DNA from: Luteimonas marina
Lineage (GTDB): Bacteria > Pseudomonadota > Gammaproteobacteria > Xanthomonadales > Xanthomonadaceae
Assembly: GCF_007859325.1 (NCBI RefSeq)
Contig: NZ_VOHK01000001.1
Location: 846,083-910,082, forward strand
DNA length: 64,000 nt
Direction: 5' to 3'
In this document: positions 40,718 through 51,999 of the stretch, one piece after another
How positions within the stretch are numbered: position 1 is the first letter of the stretch
Layout: the number at the start of each line of letters is the position of its first letter
Notes under the pieces: model-generated
Database searches by the model: none
What the model was told of the DNA's origin: nothing
The model's input: the letters and a program-made list of their open reading frames with translations, nothing else
Made by a program: the position numbers and the translations under genes

Positions 40718-41460
40718 CCAGTCACGACGCCCGCCCCGAATCCGCCCACCCGGCCTTCCGCCCGCGGGTGCGCATGCACAGCTACGAGTCGCAGATGCAG
40801 TGGACCTGGGGCGCGGCGGTGGCGATCTCCTCGGTGCTGGCGCGCGACCTGCAGCACAAGCCGCGCGCGCGCCTGCTGCTGTCGGGCGGCAGCACGCCGG
40901 CGCCGGTGTACGCCGCGCTGTCGAAGGCGCCGCTGGATTGGGACCGCGTCGACATCGCCCTGGTCGACGAACGCTGGCTGCTGCCGGACGATCCCGACAG
41001 CAACTCGCGGCTGGTGCGCGAATCGCTGCTGCAGAACAACGCCACCAAGGCGCGCTTCGAGAACATCACCCGCCCCGGCCGCAGCATCGAGGAGGCGGTG
41101 AACACCGCCAACCTGCACGCGCAAGCGCCGCCCGGCGTGGTCGTGCTCGGCATGGGCGAGGACGGCCACACCGCCTCGCTGTTCCCGCGCATGCAGGGCC
41201 TCGACGCCGCGCTGGAGTCGCGCGCGGCCTATGTCTCCGCCGACGCCACCGGCTGCCCCGGCGCGGGCAAGTTCCTGCGCCGCATCAGCCTGACGCCGGC
41301 CGGGCTCGCGCCCGCGCATACGCGCCTGCTGCTGATCCGCGGCGAAAGCAAGCGCAAGCTGCTCGACCGCGTGCTCGACGGCAACGACCCGCACGAGTAC
41401 CCCGCGCGGATCGCCTTCCTGACGCCCGGCGCGACGCTGGACATCCACTGGTGTCCATGA
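40714..41460 (+). CDS. pgl: 6-Phosphogluconolactonase
   Basis: 248 residues, glucosamine-6-phosphate-isomerase-like fold. It hydrolyses 6-phosphogluconolactone to 6-phosphogluconate. Motifs [33 protein letters not shown] and [16 protein letters not shown] are typical. The start is GTG at 40714, within the end of glk. A short polar N-terminal extension (about 20 residues) precedes the conserved core, so a later start is possible, but none matches the coupling as well. Confidence 0.95.
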   Translation: MTSHDARPESAHPAFRPRVRMHSYESQMQWTWGAAVAISSVLARDLQHKPRARLLLSGGSTPAPVYAALSKAPLDWDRVDIALVDERWLLPDDPDSNSRLVRESLLQNNATKARFENITRPGRSIEEAVNTANLHAQAPPGVVVLGMGEDGHTASLFPRMQGLDAALESRAAYVSADATGCPGAGKFLRRISLTPAGLAPAHTRLLLIRGESKRKLLDRVLDGNDPHEYPARIAFLTPGATLDIHWCP

Positions 41461-41506
41461 CCGCGCGGTCGCGACGCCCCAGACACGCCTCATCGCCAGA
41501 ACGCCA

Positions 41507-43423
<1,917 letters not shown>

Positions 43424-43441
43424 TGCTTTCGGCCGGACCTT

Positions 43442-43514
43442 GTCATCCCGAGCGCAGCGAGGGATCTTGCATCCGGTCGCCGGGAACAAGATCCCTCGCT
43501 GCGCTCGGGATGAC
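43442..43514. repeat. Inverted repeat, GTCATCCCGAGCG family, between edd and eda
   Basis: Perfect 27-bp arms at 43442-43468 and 43488-43514 with a 19-base loop. It occupies half of the edd-eda spacer. A stem of this size between two genes of one pathway could set a lower eda level or protect the upstream mRNA 3' end. Confidence 0.88.
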
Positions 43515-43564
43515 AGCCGGTCCTTCCTGCCGCCCACACCAATGACCTCCACCTCCCAATCCCC

Positions 43565-44227
43565 ATGACCATCGAATCCCTCCAGCAACGCGCCGAACAC
43601 CTCCTGCTCGACGCCGGCATCCTGCCGGTCATCACCGCCGACAGCGTCGACCAGGGGCGCCGCATCGCCGAGGCGCTGCTGGAAGGCGGTCTGAAGTCAC
43701 TCGAACTCACCCTGCGCACGCCGGCCGCGCTGGAGACGCTCGCGGCGCTGAAGAAGGAGCTGCCGGACATCGTCATCGGCGCCGGCACCGTGCTCAACAC
43801 CGAACACATCCGCCAGTCGATCGACGCCGGCGCCGATTTCCTGGTCACGCCGGGCACGCCGCCGGCGCTGGCCGAGGCGCTGGCCGAGGCATCCATCCCG
43901 GCCGTGCCCGGCGGCGCCACGCCGACCGAATTCCTGTCGCTGATGGCACACGGCTTCCGCGTGTGCAAGCTGTTCCCGGCCAGCGCGGTCGGCGGACTGG
44001 CGATGCTCAAGGGCCTCGCCGGCCCGATCGCGGGATTGAAGCTCTGCCCCACCGGCGGCATCACCGAAGCCAACGCCGGCGAATTCCTCGCCCAGCCGAA
44101 CGTGCTGTGCATCGGCGGCTCGTGGATGGTGCCCAGGGACTGGCTGGCCGCGGGCGACTGGGGCAAGGTCCGCGACAGCGCGGCGAAGGCCGCCGCGATC
44201 ATCGCGAAGGCGCGCGCGGCGGGCTGA
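43565..44227 (+). CDS. eda: KDPG aldolase (2-dehydro-3-deoxy-phosphogluconate aldolase)
   Basis: 220 residues, class I aldolase TIM barrel. It splits KDPG to pyruvate and glyceraldehyde-3-phosphate. Visible are ILPVITADSVDQGRRIAEAL, the catalytic Glu in LKSLELTLRTP, GAGTVLNTE, and the Schiff-base Lys135 in VCKLFPASAVGG. Ends the Entner-Doudoroff gene set. It is convergent with the yjfF permease gene; the gap between them holds a REP pair. Confidence 0.97.
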   Translation: MTIESLQQRAEHLLLDAGILPVITADSVDQGRRIAEALLEGGLKSLELTLRTPAALETLAALKKELPDIVIGAGTVLNTEHIRQSIDAGADFLVTPGTPPALAEALAEASIPAVPGGATPTEFLSLMAHGFRVCKLFPASAVGGLAMLKGLAGPIAGLKLCPTGGITEANAGEFLAQPNVLCIGGSWMVPRDWLAAGDWGKVRDSAAKAAAIIAKARAAG

Positions 44228-44330
44228 CGGGAAGTCCGGCATCGCATACGACATCAGCTCTCTGCGAGCATCAACAGGAAGCCGTATCGAGTCGCCATTG
44301 TCGTCACTCTCCGACGTCCACCTTGCCTGT

Positions 44331-44410
44331 CGTCATCCCAGCGAAAGCCGGGATCCATTTTCGGGGGCGCGCAAACGTCAACATGGATCCCAGCTTTCGC
44401 TGGGATGACG
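44331..44410. repeat. REP pair between convergent eda and yjfF
   Basis: Forward unit 44331-44357 (stem CCCAGC/GCCGGG, one mismatch, GAAA loop) and reversed unit 44384-44410 (matched stem CCCAGC/GCTGGG). The 254-base gap holds no gene. Position between two gene ends fits a bidirectional terminator. Confidence 0.85.
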
Positions 44411-44481
44411 GCACGGGATTCCATGACGACGCGGCGTTCCGCGACGACACGGGGGGCCCGCGACGGCACGGGATTCCGGTG

Positions 44482-45495
44482 TTATCCCATCCCACCTCGC
44501 CGTGCCAGCAACCGCTGCATCAGGCAGAACGCCAGCAGCAGCGCGCCGATGGCGATCTTCGTCCACCACGAACTGAGCGTGCCGTCGAACACGATCAGGG
44601 TCTGGATCAGGCCCAGCACCAGCACCCCGAACAGGGTGCCGAGCACGTAGCCGCTGCCGCCGGCGAGCAGGGTGCCGCCGATCACCACCGCCGCGATCGC
44701 GTCCAGCTCCAGCCCGGTCGCGTGCAGGCTGTAGCCGCTGAGCATGTAGAAGGTGCAGACCACGCCGCCCAGCGCCGAGCACAAGCCGCTGAGCGCGTAC
44801 ACGCGCACCAGGGTCGCGTCCACCGGCAGGCCCATCAGCCGCGCGGAGTGTTCGCTGCCGCCGATCGCGTACACCGTGCGACCGAAGCGGGTCATGCCCG
44901 CCAGCACCGCGCCGGCGGCGACGACCAGCAGCGCGATCGCGGCACCGACCGACAGCGAGGCGCCGCCACCCAGCGGGATCCGCAGGCTGGCCACGGCCAC
45001 GTGGAAGGCATGGTCGATGCCGATCGAGTCCACGCTCACCAGCATCGCCGCGCCGCGGGCGAGGAACATGCCGGCCAGCGTCACCACGAACGGCTGCAGC
45101 CGGTAGCGCTGAATCGCCACGCCCATCAGCGCGCCGAAGGCCGTGCCCAGCGCCAGCACCAGCGCGATCGCCGCCAGCGGATGCCAGCCGTGGCGCTGCA
45201 CCAGGCTCGCCAGCAGCACCGTGCTGAAAGCGACCACCGCGCCCACCGACAGGTCGATGCCGCCGGTGAGGATCACGAAGGTCATGCCGACCGCGACGAT
45301 CAGCAGGAAGCCGTTGTCGATGAACAGGTTGAGGAACACCTGCGGCGACAGGAAGCCGTCGTACAGCACGCCGCCGGCGATCGACATCGCCAGGAACAGC
45401 GAGACGGTGGCCGCGAGCGAGACGTAACGCGGATCGCGCCACAGGCGCGCGAATCCGCCCGGCCGCAGCAGGCCGCGCAGCGGCACCGCGCTCAT
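44482..45495 (-). CDS. yjfF: Sugar ABC transporter permease, YjfF-like
   Basis: 337 residues with about nine to ten membrane segments, BPD_transp_2 (RbsC/AraH) family. The FVILTGGIDLSVGAVVAFS motif and the cytoplasmic loop GMTRFGRTVYAIGGSEHSARLMGLPV, which meets the ATPase, are typical. Start ATG at 45495 overlaps the ytfT stop by 4 bases. The second permease of a YtfQRT-YjfF importer, known in E. coli for galactofuranose; here the surrounding arabinose genes point to arabinose or arabinofuranose. Last gene of the operon. Confidence 0.93.
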   Translation of the reverse strand: MSAVPLRGLLRPGGFARLWRDPRYVSLAATVSLFLAMSIAGGVLYDGFLSPQVFLNLFIDNGFLLIVAVGMTFVILTGGIDLSVGAVVAFSTVLLASLVQRHGWHPLAAIALVLALGTAFGALMGVAIQRYRLQPFVVTLAGMFLARGAAMLVSVDSIGIDHAFHVAVASLRIPLGGGASLSVGAAIALLVVAAGAVLAGMTRFGRTVYAIGGSEHSARLMGLPVDATLVRVYALSGLCSALGGVVCTFYMLSGYSLHATGLELDAIAAVVIGGTLLAGGSGYVLGTLFGVLVLGLIQTLIVFDGTLSSWWTKIAIGALLLAFCLMQRLLARRGGMG

Positions 45496-46574
45496 GCCCG
45501 CCCCCTTGCCGGGCGCTGCACCAGCGCCTTGAGCTGCCCGCGGAATTCGGGCGACTGCAGCAGCAGCACCGCCAGCACCAGCAGCGCCTTGACCACGAGG
45601 TTCACCTGCGGCGGAATGCCGATCGCGTAGATGGTGGTGGTGAGCGTCTGGATGATCAGCGCGCCGACCAGGCTGCCGGCGAGGCTGAAGCGCCCGCCCG
45701 CCAGCGCGGTGCCGCCGAGCGCGACGGCGAGGATCGCGTCGAGTTCGAGCAACTGCCCGGCGTTGTTGGCGTCGGCGCTGGCGACGTTGGCGCTGACCAG
45801 CAGGCCGGCCAGTCCGGCGCAGAAGCCGCAGAACACGTACAGGGCCAGGGTGATCGCCTTCGCGCGCACGCCGGCGACGTGCGCGGCGACCGGGTTGTGG
45901 CCGATGGCGCGCACGAACAGGCCGAGCGCGGTGCCGTCGAGCAGCAACTTCAGCCCCGCGAACACCGCCACCACCACGAACAGCGCGAACGGCAGGCCGA
46001 GCACGAAACCGCTGCCGAGGAAGGCGTACGGCGCGTAATAGATCGTCAGGATCTGGCCGTCGCTGACCAGTTGCGCGATGCCACGTCCGGCCACCATCAG
46101 GATCAGCGTGGCGATGATCGGCTGCATGCCGACCTTCACCACCAGCAGCCCGTTCCACAGCCCGCACAGCGCGGCCGCGCCGAGCGCGGCGGCGACCGCG
46201 GCGAACAGCGGCGCGAGCCCGCCGCCGCCGCCCGCGGTCATGCGGGTGATGGTCCACGCGGCGACGGTCGCGGAGATCGCGAGCACCGCGCCGACCGAGA
46301 TGTCGAGCCCGCGCACCGCGATCACCAGGGTCATGCCCAGCGACACGAGGATCAACGGCGCGGCGCGGTTGGCGATGTCGACCAGGTTGCCGTACAGCCG
46401 CCCGTCGCGCCATTCCAGCGACAGGAAACCAGGATTGAACGCGCCGTTGCCAAGCAGCAGCAAGGCCAGCGCCAGCAGCGGCCAGAACAGCGGATGCGCG
46501 AAGGCGCGCTGCGCCAGCGAGGGCCGCGGCGGTTCGGCGGCGGGCGTGGGCATGGGCGATCGTCCGCGCGCCAT
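45492..46574 (-). CDS. ytfT: Sugar ABC transporter permease, YtfT-like
   Basis: 360 residues, BPD_transp_2 family. [21 protein letters not shown] is the conserved motif; [19 protein letters not shown] is the coupling loop. It pairs with YjfF to form a heterodimeric membrane channel. The ATG at 46574 shares one base with the ytfR stop (TGATG), so translation is likely coupled. An alternative ATG seven codons later (MPTPAAEPP) would give a shorter start. Confidence 0.93.
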   Translation of the reverse strand: MARGRSPMPTPAAEPPRPSLAQRAFAHPLFWPLLALALLLLGNGAFNPGFLSLEWRDGRLYGNLVDIANRAAPLILVSLGMTLVIAVRGLDISVGAVLAISATVAAWTITRMTAGGGGGLAPLFAAVAAALGAAALCGLWNGLLVVKVGMQPIIATLILMVAGRGIAQLVSDGQILTIYYAPYAFLGSGFVLGLPFALFVVVAVFAGLKLLLDGTALGLFVRAIGHNPVAAHVAGVRAKAITLALYVFCGFCAGLAGLLVSANVASADANNAGQLLELDAILAVALGGTALAGGRFSLAGSLVGALIIQTLTTTIYAIGIPPQVNLVVKALLVLAVLLLQSPEFRGQLKALVQRPARGRA

Positions 46575-48067
46575 CAGCCCTGCCCCGCGATCAGGGCGAG
46601 CACCTGGTCGCCGTCGCTGCCGCCGGGCAGTTCACCGGCCTTGTGGCGTTCGCGCAGCACGGCGATGCGGTCGCCAAGCCGCGTGAGCTCCTCGATCTCG
46701 GCGGAGATGAACAGCACGGCCATGCCCTGCCGCGCGAGGCGCACCACTTCGGCCATGATTTCCTGCTTGGCGGCGATGTCGATGCCGCGCGTGGGTTCGT
46801 CGAGGACCAGCAGCCTCGGCTGCGTGGCGAGCCAGCGCGCCAGCACCACCTTCTGCTGGTTGCCGCCGGACAGCGCGCCAACCGGGGTCTCGATACCGGC
46901 GGCCTTGATCCCTAGCAGGGCGACGTAGTGCGCCGCCATCTCGTCCTGTTTCGCGCGCGGCAGCGAGCGCCGCCAGCCGCGCCGCGCCTGCAGCGCCAGC
47001 ACGATGTTCTCGCGCACCGACAGGCCGGCGACGATGCCTTCGGTCTTGCGCTCCTCCGGGCACAGCGCCAGCCCGCGCGCGACCGCGTCGGCGGGATGGT
47101 GCAGTTCGGCCTGCGCGCCATCGATCACGAGTTCGCCCCTGTCGGCGCGGTCGAGGCCGAACAGCAGGCGCGCGAGTTCGGTGCGGCCGGAACCGAGCAG
47201 CCCGCCGAGCCCGAGCACTTCGCCCGCGCGCAGCTGCAGGTCGACCGGCTGCAGGCTGCCGCGCCGCCCGAGCCCGCGCGCCTCGACCACGACCGGACCG
47301 TCGGCGGCGGGGCCCGCATCGGCGTCGCGGACGCCGGCGAGTTCGACCTCACGCCCGACCATCGCCTTCACCAGCGCCGCCTGCGGCAGTTCCGCCGGCA
47401 GGTACTCGCCGACAAGGCCGCCGTTGCGCAGCACGGTGATGCGGTCGGCCACCGCATAGACCTGGTCGAGGAAGTGGGTGACGAACAGGATCGCCATGCC
47501 GCGCCCGCGCAGGCGGCGCATCACCGCGAACAGTTCGCGCACCTCGCCTTCGTCGAGGCTGGAGGTGGGTTCGTCGAGGATCAGCACGCGCGCGCGGACG
47601 CCAAGCGCGCGCGCGATCGCGACCATCTGCTGGATCGCGACCGGATAGGCCGACAGCGGCCGGTCCACGTCGAGATCCAGGTTCAGCGCCTGCAGCAGCG
47701 CACGAGCGCCGGCGCGCACCTGCTTCCAGTCGACCAGGCCGAACCGACGCGGGTAGCGGCCGGCGTAAAGGTTCTCGGCCACCGACAGGTTCGGGCAGAG
47801 GTTCACTTCCTGGTAGACGGTGCTGATGCCCTCGCGCTGCGCGTCGAGCGGGTTGGCCGGGGCGATGGTGCGGCCGTCGAGCACGACCGTGCCGGCATCC
47901 GGCGTTTCCACGCCGGTCAGCAGCTTGATCAAGGTCGACTTGCCGGCGCCGTTCTGGCCCATCAGCGCGTGGATCTCGCCTGCGCACAGGCGGAGGCCGG
48001 CGCCGTCGAGCGCGCGCGTGGCGCCGAAGCGCTTGTGCAGTCCCTCGGCGTGGAGGACGACGCTCAA
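46574..48067 (-). CDS. ytfR: Sugar ABC transporter ATPase, YtfR-like (two nucleotide-binding domains)
   Basis: 497 residues, a tandem ATPase of the ribose/arabinose/galactose import class (RbsA/AraG/MglA). The first half has [17 protein letters not shown], the degenerate signature [17 protein letters not shown] and [11 protein letters not shown]. The second half has [35 protein letters not shown] and [11 protein letters not shown]. The reading frame starts with TTG at 48067, with AGGGG upstream; no better start exists without losing the conserved [11 protein letters not shown]. It begins 13 bases after the ytfQ stop. Confidence 0.94.
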   Translation of the reverse strand: MSVVLHAEGLHKRFGATRALDGAGLRLCAGEIHALMGQNGAGKSTLIKLLTGVETPDAGTVVLDGRTIAPANPLDAQREGISTVYQEVNLCPNLSVAENLYAGRYPRRFGLVDWKQVRAGARALLQALNLDLDVDRPLSAYPVAIQQMVAIARALGVRARVLILDEPTSSLDEGEVRELFAVMRRLRGRGMAILFVTHFLDQVYAVADRITVLRNGGLVGEYLPAELPQAALVKAMVGREVELAGVRDADAGPAADGPVVVEARGLGRRGSLQPVDLQLRAGEVLGLGGLLGSGRTELARLLFGLDRADRGELVIDGAQAELHHPADAVARGLALCPEERKTEGIVAGLSVRENIVLALQARRGWRRSLPRAKQDEMAAHYVALLGIKAAGIETPVGALSGGNQQKVVLARWLATQPRLLVLDEPTRGIDIAAKQEIMAEVVRLARQGMAVLFISAEIEELTRLGDRIAVLRERHKAGELPGGSDGDQVLALIAGQG

Positions 48068-48080
48068 CGGCGGCCCCTGG

Positions 48081-49058
48081 TCAGTATCCGCGATTGGGCA
48101 GCTCGGCCTCGGCCTGTTCCTGCGTGAACACGCCCTCGTCCACCGTCACCCGCTTCGGCACCTCGTTGCCGGCGTGCACGTCACGGATCAGGTCCGCCAG
48201 CTGCGGGCCGAGCAGCGGATTGCATTCCACCGTCGCGTTGAGCTTGCCCGCCTTCATCGCCTCGAACGCGCCGCGCACGCCGTCGATGGAGACGATGCGG
48301 ATGTCGCTGCCCGGCTTCAGCCCGGCCTCCTCGATCGCCTGGATCGCGCCGATCGCCATGTCGTCGTTGTGCGCGAACAGCACGTCGATGTTGCGGCCCT
48401 CGGCCTTGAGGAAGGCTTCCATCACCTCCTTGCCCCTGGCGCGGGTGAAGTCGCCGCTCTGCGAACGCACGATCCGGAAGCGGTCGTCGCCGTCGATGAC
48501 CTCCTTGAAGCCCTTCATGCGATCGTTGGCCGGCGCCGAGCCGACCGTGCCCTGCAGCTCGACGATGCGCACCGGGCCGGCCTTGCCTTCGCTGTCGCCA
48601 ACCAGCCATTGCGCAGCGCGACGGCCTTCCTCGACGAAGTCCGAGCCGATGAAGGTCGCATACAGCGAATCGTCGGACACGTTCACCGCGCGGTCGGTCA
48701 GCACCACCGGGATGTTCGCCGCCTTCGCCTCGCGCAGCACCGTGTCCCAGCCGGTTTCGACCACCGGCGAGAACGCGATCACGTCCACGCGCTGGGCGAT
48801 GAACGAGCGCAGCGCCTTGATCTGGTTCTCCTGCTTCTGCTGCGCGTCGGAGAACTTGAGGTTGAATTCCGGCGCGGCCAGCGCCTCCTTCACCGAACGC
48901 GTATTGGCCGTGCGCCACTCGCTCTCGGCGCCGACCTGGCTGAAGCCGACCGTGATCGCGCCACCGCCCGCAGCCGCGCCCTGCGCGTCGTCGCCACCGG
49001 AACAACCGGCCAGCACCACCGCGCACAGCAGCGTCGCCACTCCCAGAACCTGTCGCAT
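48081..49058 (-). CDS. ytfQ: Sugar-binding lipoprotein of the YtfQRT-YjfF importer
   Basis: 325 residues, periplasmic-binding-protein type 1 fold. The signal MRQVLGVATLLCAVVLAGCSGG ends in a lipobox, so here the binding protein is predicted to be lipid-anchored, unlike free E. coli YtfQ. Conserved are VGFSQVGAESEWRTANTRSV (a YtfQ hallmark), DVIAFSPVVETGWD, FAHNDDMAIGAIQAIEEAG and SIDGVRGAFEAMKAGKLN. The start at 49058 is backed by GGGAGGG. Substrate inferred as L-arabinose or a furanose sugar from neighbours. Confidence 0.94.
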   Translation of the reverse strand: MRQVLGVATLLCAVVLAGCSGGDDAQGAAAGGGAITVGFSQVGAESEWRTANTRSVKEALAAPEFNLKFSDAQQKQENQIKALRSFIAQRVDVIAFSPVVETGWDTVLREAKAANIPVVLTDRAVNVSDDSLYATFIGSDFVEEGRRAAQWLVGDSEGKAGPVRIVELQGTVGSAPANDRMKGFKEVIDGDDRFRIVRSQSGDFTRARGKEVMEAFLKAEGRNIDVLFAHNDDMAIGAIQAIEEAGLKPGSDIRIVSIDGVRGAFEAMKAGKLNATVECNPLLGPQLADLIRDVHAGNEVPKRVTVDEGVFTQEQAEAELPNRGY

Positions 49059-49134
49059 CGCACCCTCCCGAAGTCGATGTGTTGACGCCAACCGCATGCT
49101 GCCACAGCCCGGCCGGCGCATGCCCGCGGCGGCC

Positions 49135-50574
49135 TCAGGCCGCGGTGTAGGCGGTCTTGACCGTGGTGTAGAACTCCGCCGCGTAACGGCCCTGCTCGCG
49201 CGGCCCGTAACTCGATGCCTTGCGCCCGCCGAACGGCACGTGCGGATCCACGCCCGCGGTCGGCAGATTGACCATCACCATGCCCGCCTGTGCGTGGCGC
49301 TTGAAGTGGGTGGCGTGCTTCAACGACGTGGTGCAGATGCCGGCGCACAGGCCGAACTCGGTGTCGTTGGCCAGCGCCAGCGCGTGCTCGTAGTCGTCGG
49401 CGCGCAGCACCGCGGCCACCGGCCCAAAGATTTCCTCGCGGGCGATGCGGTCCGACGGCTTCGCCGCGAACAGCGTCGGCGCGAGGTAGTGGCCCTTCGT
49501 CTTCCCTTCCACGCGCCCGCCGCCGGCGAGCAGTTCGCCGCCGTCGTCGTGGCCGGCCTGGATGTAGGACAGGTCGGTGTCGAGCTGCTGCCGGCTGGCG
49601 ACCGGGCCGATGTCGATCCCCGCCTCCAGCGGATCGCCGACCCTGACCTTCGCCAGACGCGCCTGCGCGCGCGCGACGAACTCGTCGTACACCGCGTTCT
49701 CCACGATCAGCCGGCTTGACGCCGTGCAGCGCTGGCCGGTGGAGAAGAACGCGCCGTTGACCGCGCATTCCACCGCGGTGTCGAGGTCGGCGTCGGCCAG
49801 CACCACCAGCGGGTTCTTGCCGCCCATCTCCATCTGCACCTTGAGCGCGCGCGCCGCGGCTTGCTTGAGCAGCGCGTGGCCGGTGGGCACCGAGCCGGTG
49901 AAGGTCAGCGCGTCCAGCTTCGGGTGCTCGACCATCGCCTGGCCGACCACGCGGCCGCTGCCGAGCACCATGTTGAACACGCCCTCGGGCAGGCCGGAGC
50001 GCGAAAGGATTTCCGCGATCGCCCAGGCGCAGCCCGGCACGATCTCCGCCGGCTTGAACACCACCGTGTTGCCGTAAGCCAGCGCCGGCGCGATCTTCCA
50101 CGCCGGAATCGCCAGCGGGAAGTTCCACGGCGCGATGATGCCGACGGTGCCGACCGGCTCGCGCGTGATCTCCACGTCCACGCCCGGACGCGTCGAGGCC
50201 AGCTTCTCGCCGGGGATGCGCAGCGCCTCGCCGGCGAAGAACTTGAAGATCTGCCCGGCGCGTGCAGCCTCGCCGATGCTCTCGGGCAGGGTCTTGCCCT
50301 CCTCGCGCGCGAGCAGGCGGCCCAGTTCGGCCTTGCGCGCGAGGATCTCGCTGCCGACGAAGTCGAGGATGTCGGCGCGCTGCTGCGGGTTGGACAGCGA
50401 CCAGGCCGGCAGCGCCGCGCCGGCCGCGTCCACCGCCTGCGCGGCGCGCGCGGCGTCGAGCGTGCCGTAGTGGCCGACCGGCACGTCGAGATCGGACGGG
50501 TTCTCGTCGGCATGGCTGCCGTCGCCTTCGACCCACTGTCCGGCAATGTAGCTGCTGAAGCGTTGTTCGCTCAC
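49135..50574 (-). CDS. Aldehyde dehydrogenase, probable 2-oxoglutarate semialdehyde dehydrogenase
   Basis: 479 residues, NAD(P)-dependent ALDH superfamily. PWNFPLAIPAWKIAPAL and FTGSVPTGHALL bind cofactor; the general base is in EMGGKNP and the nucleophile cysteine in FSTGQRCTAS. It ends with KTAYT. The sequence type (AGQWVEGDG start, VNLPTAGVDPHVPFGGRKASSYG) matches 2-oxoglutarate semialdehyde dehydrogenases of pentose and hexarate oxidation. It is 34 bases after the FAH-fold gene in the same operon, where it would make the final product 2-oxoglutarate. GTG start at 50574 with AAGGAGAAG upstream. Confidence 0.92.
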   Translation of the reverse strand: MSEQRFSSYIAGQWVEGDGSHADENPSDLDVPVGHYGTLDAARAAQAVDAAGAALPAWSLSNPQQRADILDFVGSEILARKAELGRLLAREEGKTLPESIGEAARAGQIFKFFAGEALRIPGEKLASTRPGVDVEITREPVGTVGIIAPWNFPLAIPAWKIAPALAYGNTVVFKPAEIVPGCAWAIAEILSRSGLPEGVFNMVLGSGRVVGQAMVEHPKLDALTFTGSVPTGHALLKQAAARALKVQMEMGGKNPLVVLADADLDTAVECAVNGAFFSTGQRCTASSRLIVENAVYDEFVARAQARLAKVRVGDPLEAGIDIGPVASRQQLDTDLSYIQAGHDDGGELLAGGGRVEGKTKGHYLAPTLFAAKPSDRIAREEIFGPVAAVLRADDYEHALALANDTEFGLCAGICTTSLKHATHFKRHAQAGMVMVNLPTAGVDPHVPFGGRKASSYGPREQGRYAAEFYTTVKTAYTAA

Positions 50575-50608
50575 GGTACTTCTCCTTGCGTGTCCTTTCC
50601 CGCCGCTG

Positions 50609-51616
50609 CTACAGCGCGCGCACCCCGCCCGGTGCGAACCCGGCCGCGATCGTGCGCAGCGGGTTGCGCAGCGGCGCGCCCAGCTCCGGCAGTTCGACCT
50701 CGAACACGTCGCCCGGCTGCGCGCGCACGCCGTCGGCGAAGCTGAGCGTGGCGGTGCCGAAGAAATGCAGGTGCACGTCGCCCGGACGCCGGTGCGCGGC
50801 GTACTTGAAGTGGTGGTATTCGAGGTTCTCCAGCGAGTGGCACATGTTGGCCTCGCCGGTGAGGAAGGGCTTCTCCCAGACCACGGCGTCGCCGCGGCGC
50901 AGGCGGCTGGTGCCGCGCAGATCGCGCGGCAGCGGGCCTGCGCGCAGCTCCGGGCCGATCGCGCAGGCGCGCAGCTTGGAGTGCGCGAGGTAGAGGTAGT
51001 TCTGGCGCTCGGTGACGTGGTCGGAGAACTCGTTGCCGATCGCGAAGCCCAGCCGGTGCGGCGTGCCGTCGGGGCCGATCAGGTAGAGGCCGACCAGTTC
51101 CGGTTCCTCACCGCCGTCGAGCGCGAAATCGGGCGACGGCAGGTCGGCGCCGGGCGCGGCGACGATCGCGCCGTCGCCCTTGTAGAACCACTCCGGCTGC
51201 GCGCCGGGCTGGCCGGGCGTGGGGATGCCGCCCTCCACGCCCCACTGGAACATGCGCATGGAGTCGGTGAGCGTGCCTTCCTCCGCCTGCTGCTGCAGCT
51301 TCTGGTGCATGGCGTCGCGTGCGGCGGCGCTGCCGAGATGGGTCAGGCCGGTGCCGGTGACCAGGCAGTGCGCCGGATCGGGATGGTGCAGCGGACTGAG
51401 CACGCGGCCGGCCTGCAGCAGGGCGGCGTAGTCGAGGCGAGCGTCGCCCGGCGTGGCGTGGGCCTGCGCGGCGAGGCTGCGGCCGGCTTCGATCGCGGCG
51501 CTGGCGAGGGCGTAGGTGCCGCCTGGGGCATCGAGCACCCGCACCTGTCCGCCATCGGCATCGACCACGCCTGTCCGGGTAGTCCCGGCCTCGTCCCTCA
51601 GCTGGATCAGTCGCAT
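50609..51616 (-). CDS. FAH-superfamily protein, GguC/AraD1 type; probable 2-keto-3-deoxy-L-arabonate dehydratase
   Basis: 335 residues with a C-terminal fumarylacetoacetase-like fold. MRLIQLRDEAG, LTHLGSAAARDAMH, MFQWGVEGG, QPEWFYKGDG and the metal-site stretch EEPELVGLYLIGPDG are typical of the GguC/AraD1 group found beside arabinose/galactose importers. In this context the missing step is dehydration of 2-keto-3-deoxy-L-arabonate to 2-oxoglutarate semialdehyde; members of this group have been assigned similar reactions. No DapA-type dehydratase is present locally, which strengthens the inference. First gene of the importer operon. Confidence 0.85.
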   Translation of the reverse strand: MRLIQLRDEAGTTRTGVVDADGGQVRVLDAPGGTYALASAAIEAGRSLAAQAHATPGDARLDYAALLQAGRVLSPLHHPDPAHCLVTGTGLTHLGSAAARDAMHQKLQQQAEEGTLTDSMRMFQWGVEGGIPTPGQPGAQPEWFYKGDGAIVAAPGADLPSPDFALDGGEEPELVGLYLIGPDGTPHRLGFAIGNEFSDHVTERQNYLYLAHSKLRACAIGPELRAGPLPRDLRGTSRLRRGDAVVWEKPFLTGEANMCHSLENLEYHHFKYAAHRRPGDVHLHFFGTATLSFADGVRAQPGDVFEVELPELGAPLRNPLRTIAAGFAPGGVRAL

Positions 51617-51666
51617 CTGCGCAGCTCGTGTTCCGGTGAATGCCCAACCCGCATTCTGCCGGGTTG

Positions 51667-51718
51667 ATGGATATGCATCCAATTCATTTAGGCTTGGAAT
51701 CGATACGCATTCACGTAT
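51667..51718 (-). promoter_or_regulatory. Bipartite regulatory motif upstream of the arabinose importer operon
   Basis: ATGGATATGCA (51667-51677) and AATCGATAC (51698-51706) occur here with the same 31-base offset as at 59654 and 59685 upstream of the LysR gene. AATCGATAC leads into ATAC-N8-GTAT (51703-51718), an imperfect dyad of LysR-box size. The site starts about 50 bases upstream of the FAH-fold gene, the only AT-rich part of the gap, so promoter and activator site are likely here. Confidence 0.6.
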
Positions 51719-51733
51719 ACCACTAACCCACCG

Positions 51734-51993
51734 GATGTCGTCTCGACCGCAGGCAGGCCCGAGCGTCGGCCACGTAGGGCCGACCTACGACTATCTGATG
51801 TCATCTCGACCGCAGGGAGAGATCTACCGTCGGACGTACGGTTGTCGCCACTCCGGAACACCCGGCGGAAAGCAAAGATCAAGATGGATGGCCAGCGCTC
51901 CGCGCTGTTGTAAAGCGCTTCCGGCTTTCGCCGGGATGACGGCGGGAACGGGTGACGGTATGTGCAGTCCGCAGGTCGGGGCTACGCCCCGAC
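51734..51993. repeat. Repeat-filled spacer between the arabinose dehydrogenase gene and the importer operon
   Basis: Within the 383-base gap (51617-51999): a 20-bp direct repeat with one mismatch (51734-51753 and 51797-51816, core TCTCGACCGCAGG) enclosing a GTCGGCC/GGGCCGAC hairpin; a REP half-unit (51920-51942) that has lost its GGATCCA end; and the hairpin GTCGGGGC-TAC-GCCCCGAC (51975-51993), 6 bases past the dehydrogenase stop. No gene is seen. Confidence 0.7.
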
Positions 51994-51999
51994 GCCCCC

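Noticed and set aside
46574..48067. ytfR as a pseudogene because no ATG start is near
   Set aside because: Both nucleotide-binding domains are intact and TTG at 48067 has an upstream AGGGG, so it is a normal gene with a rare start codon.
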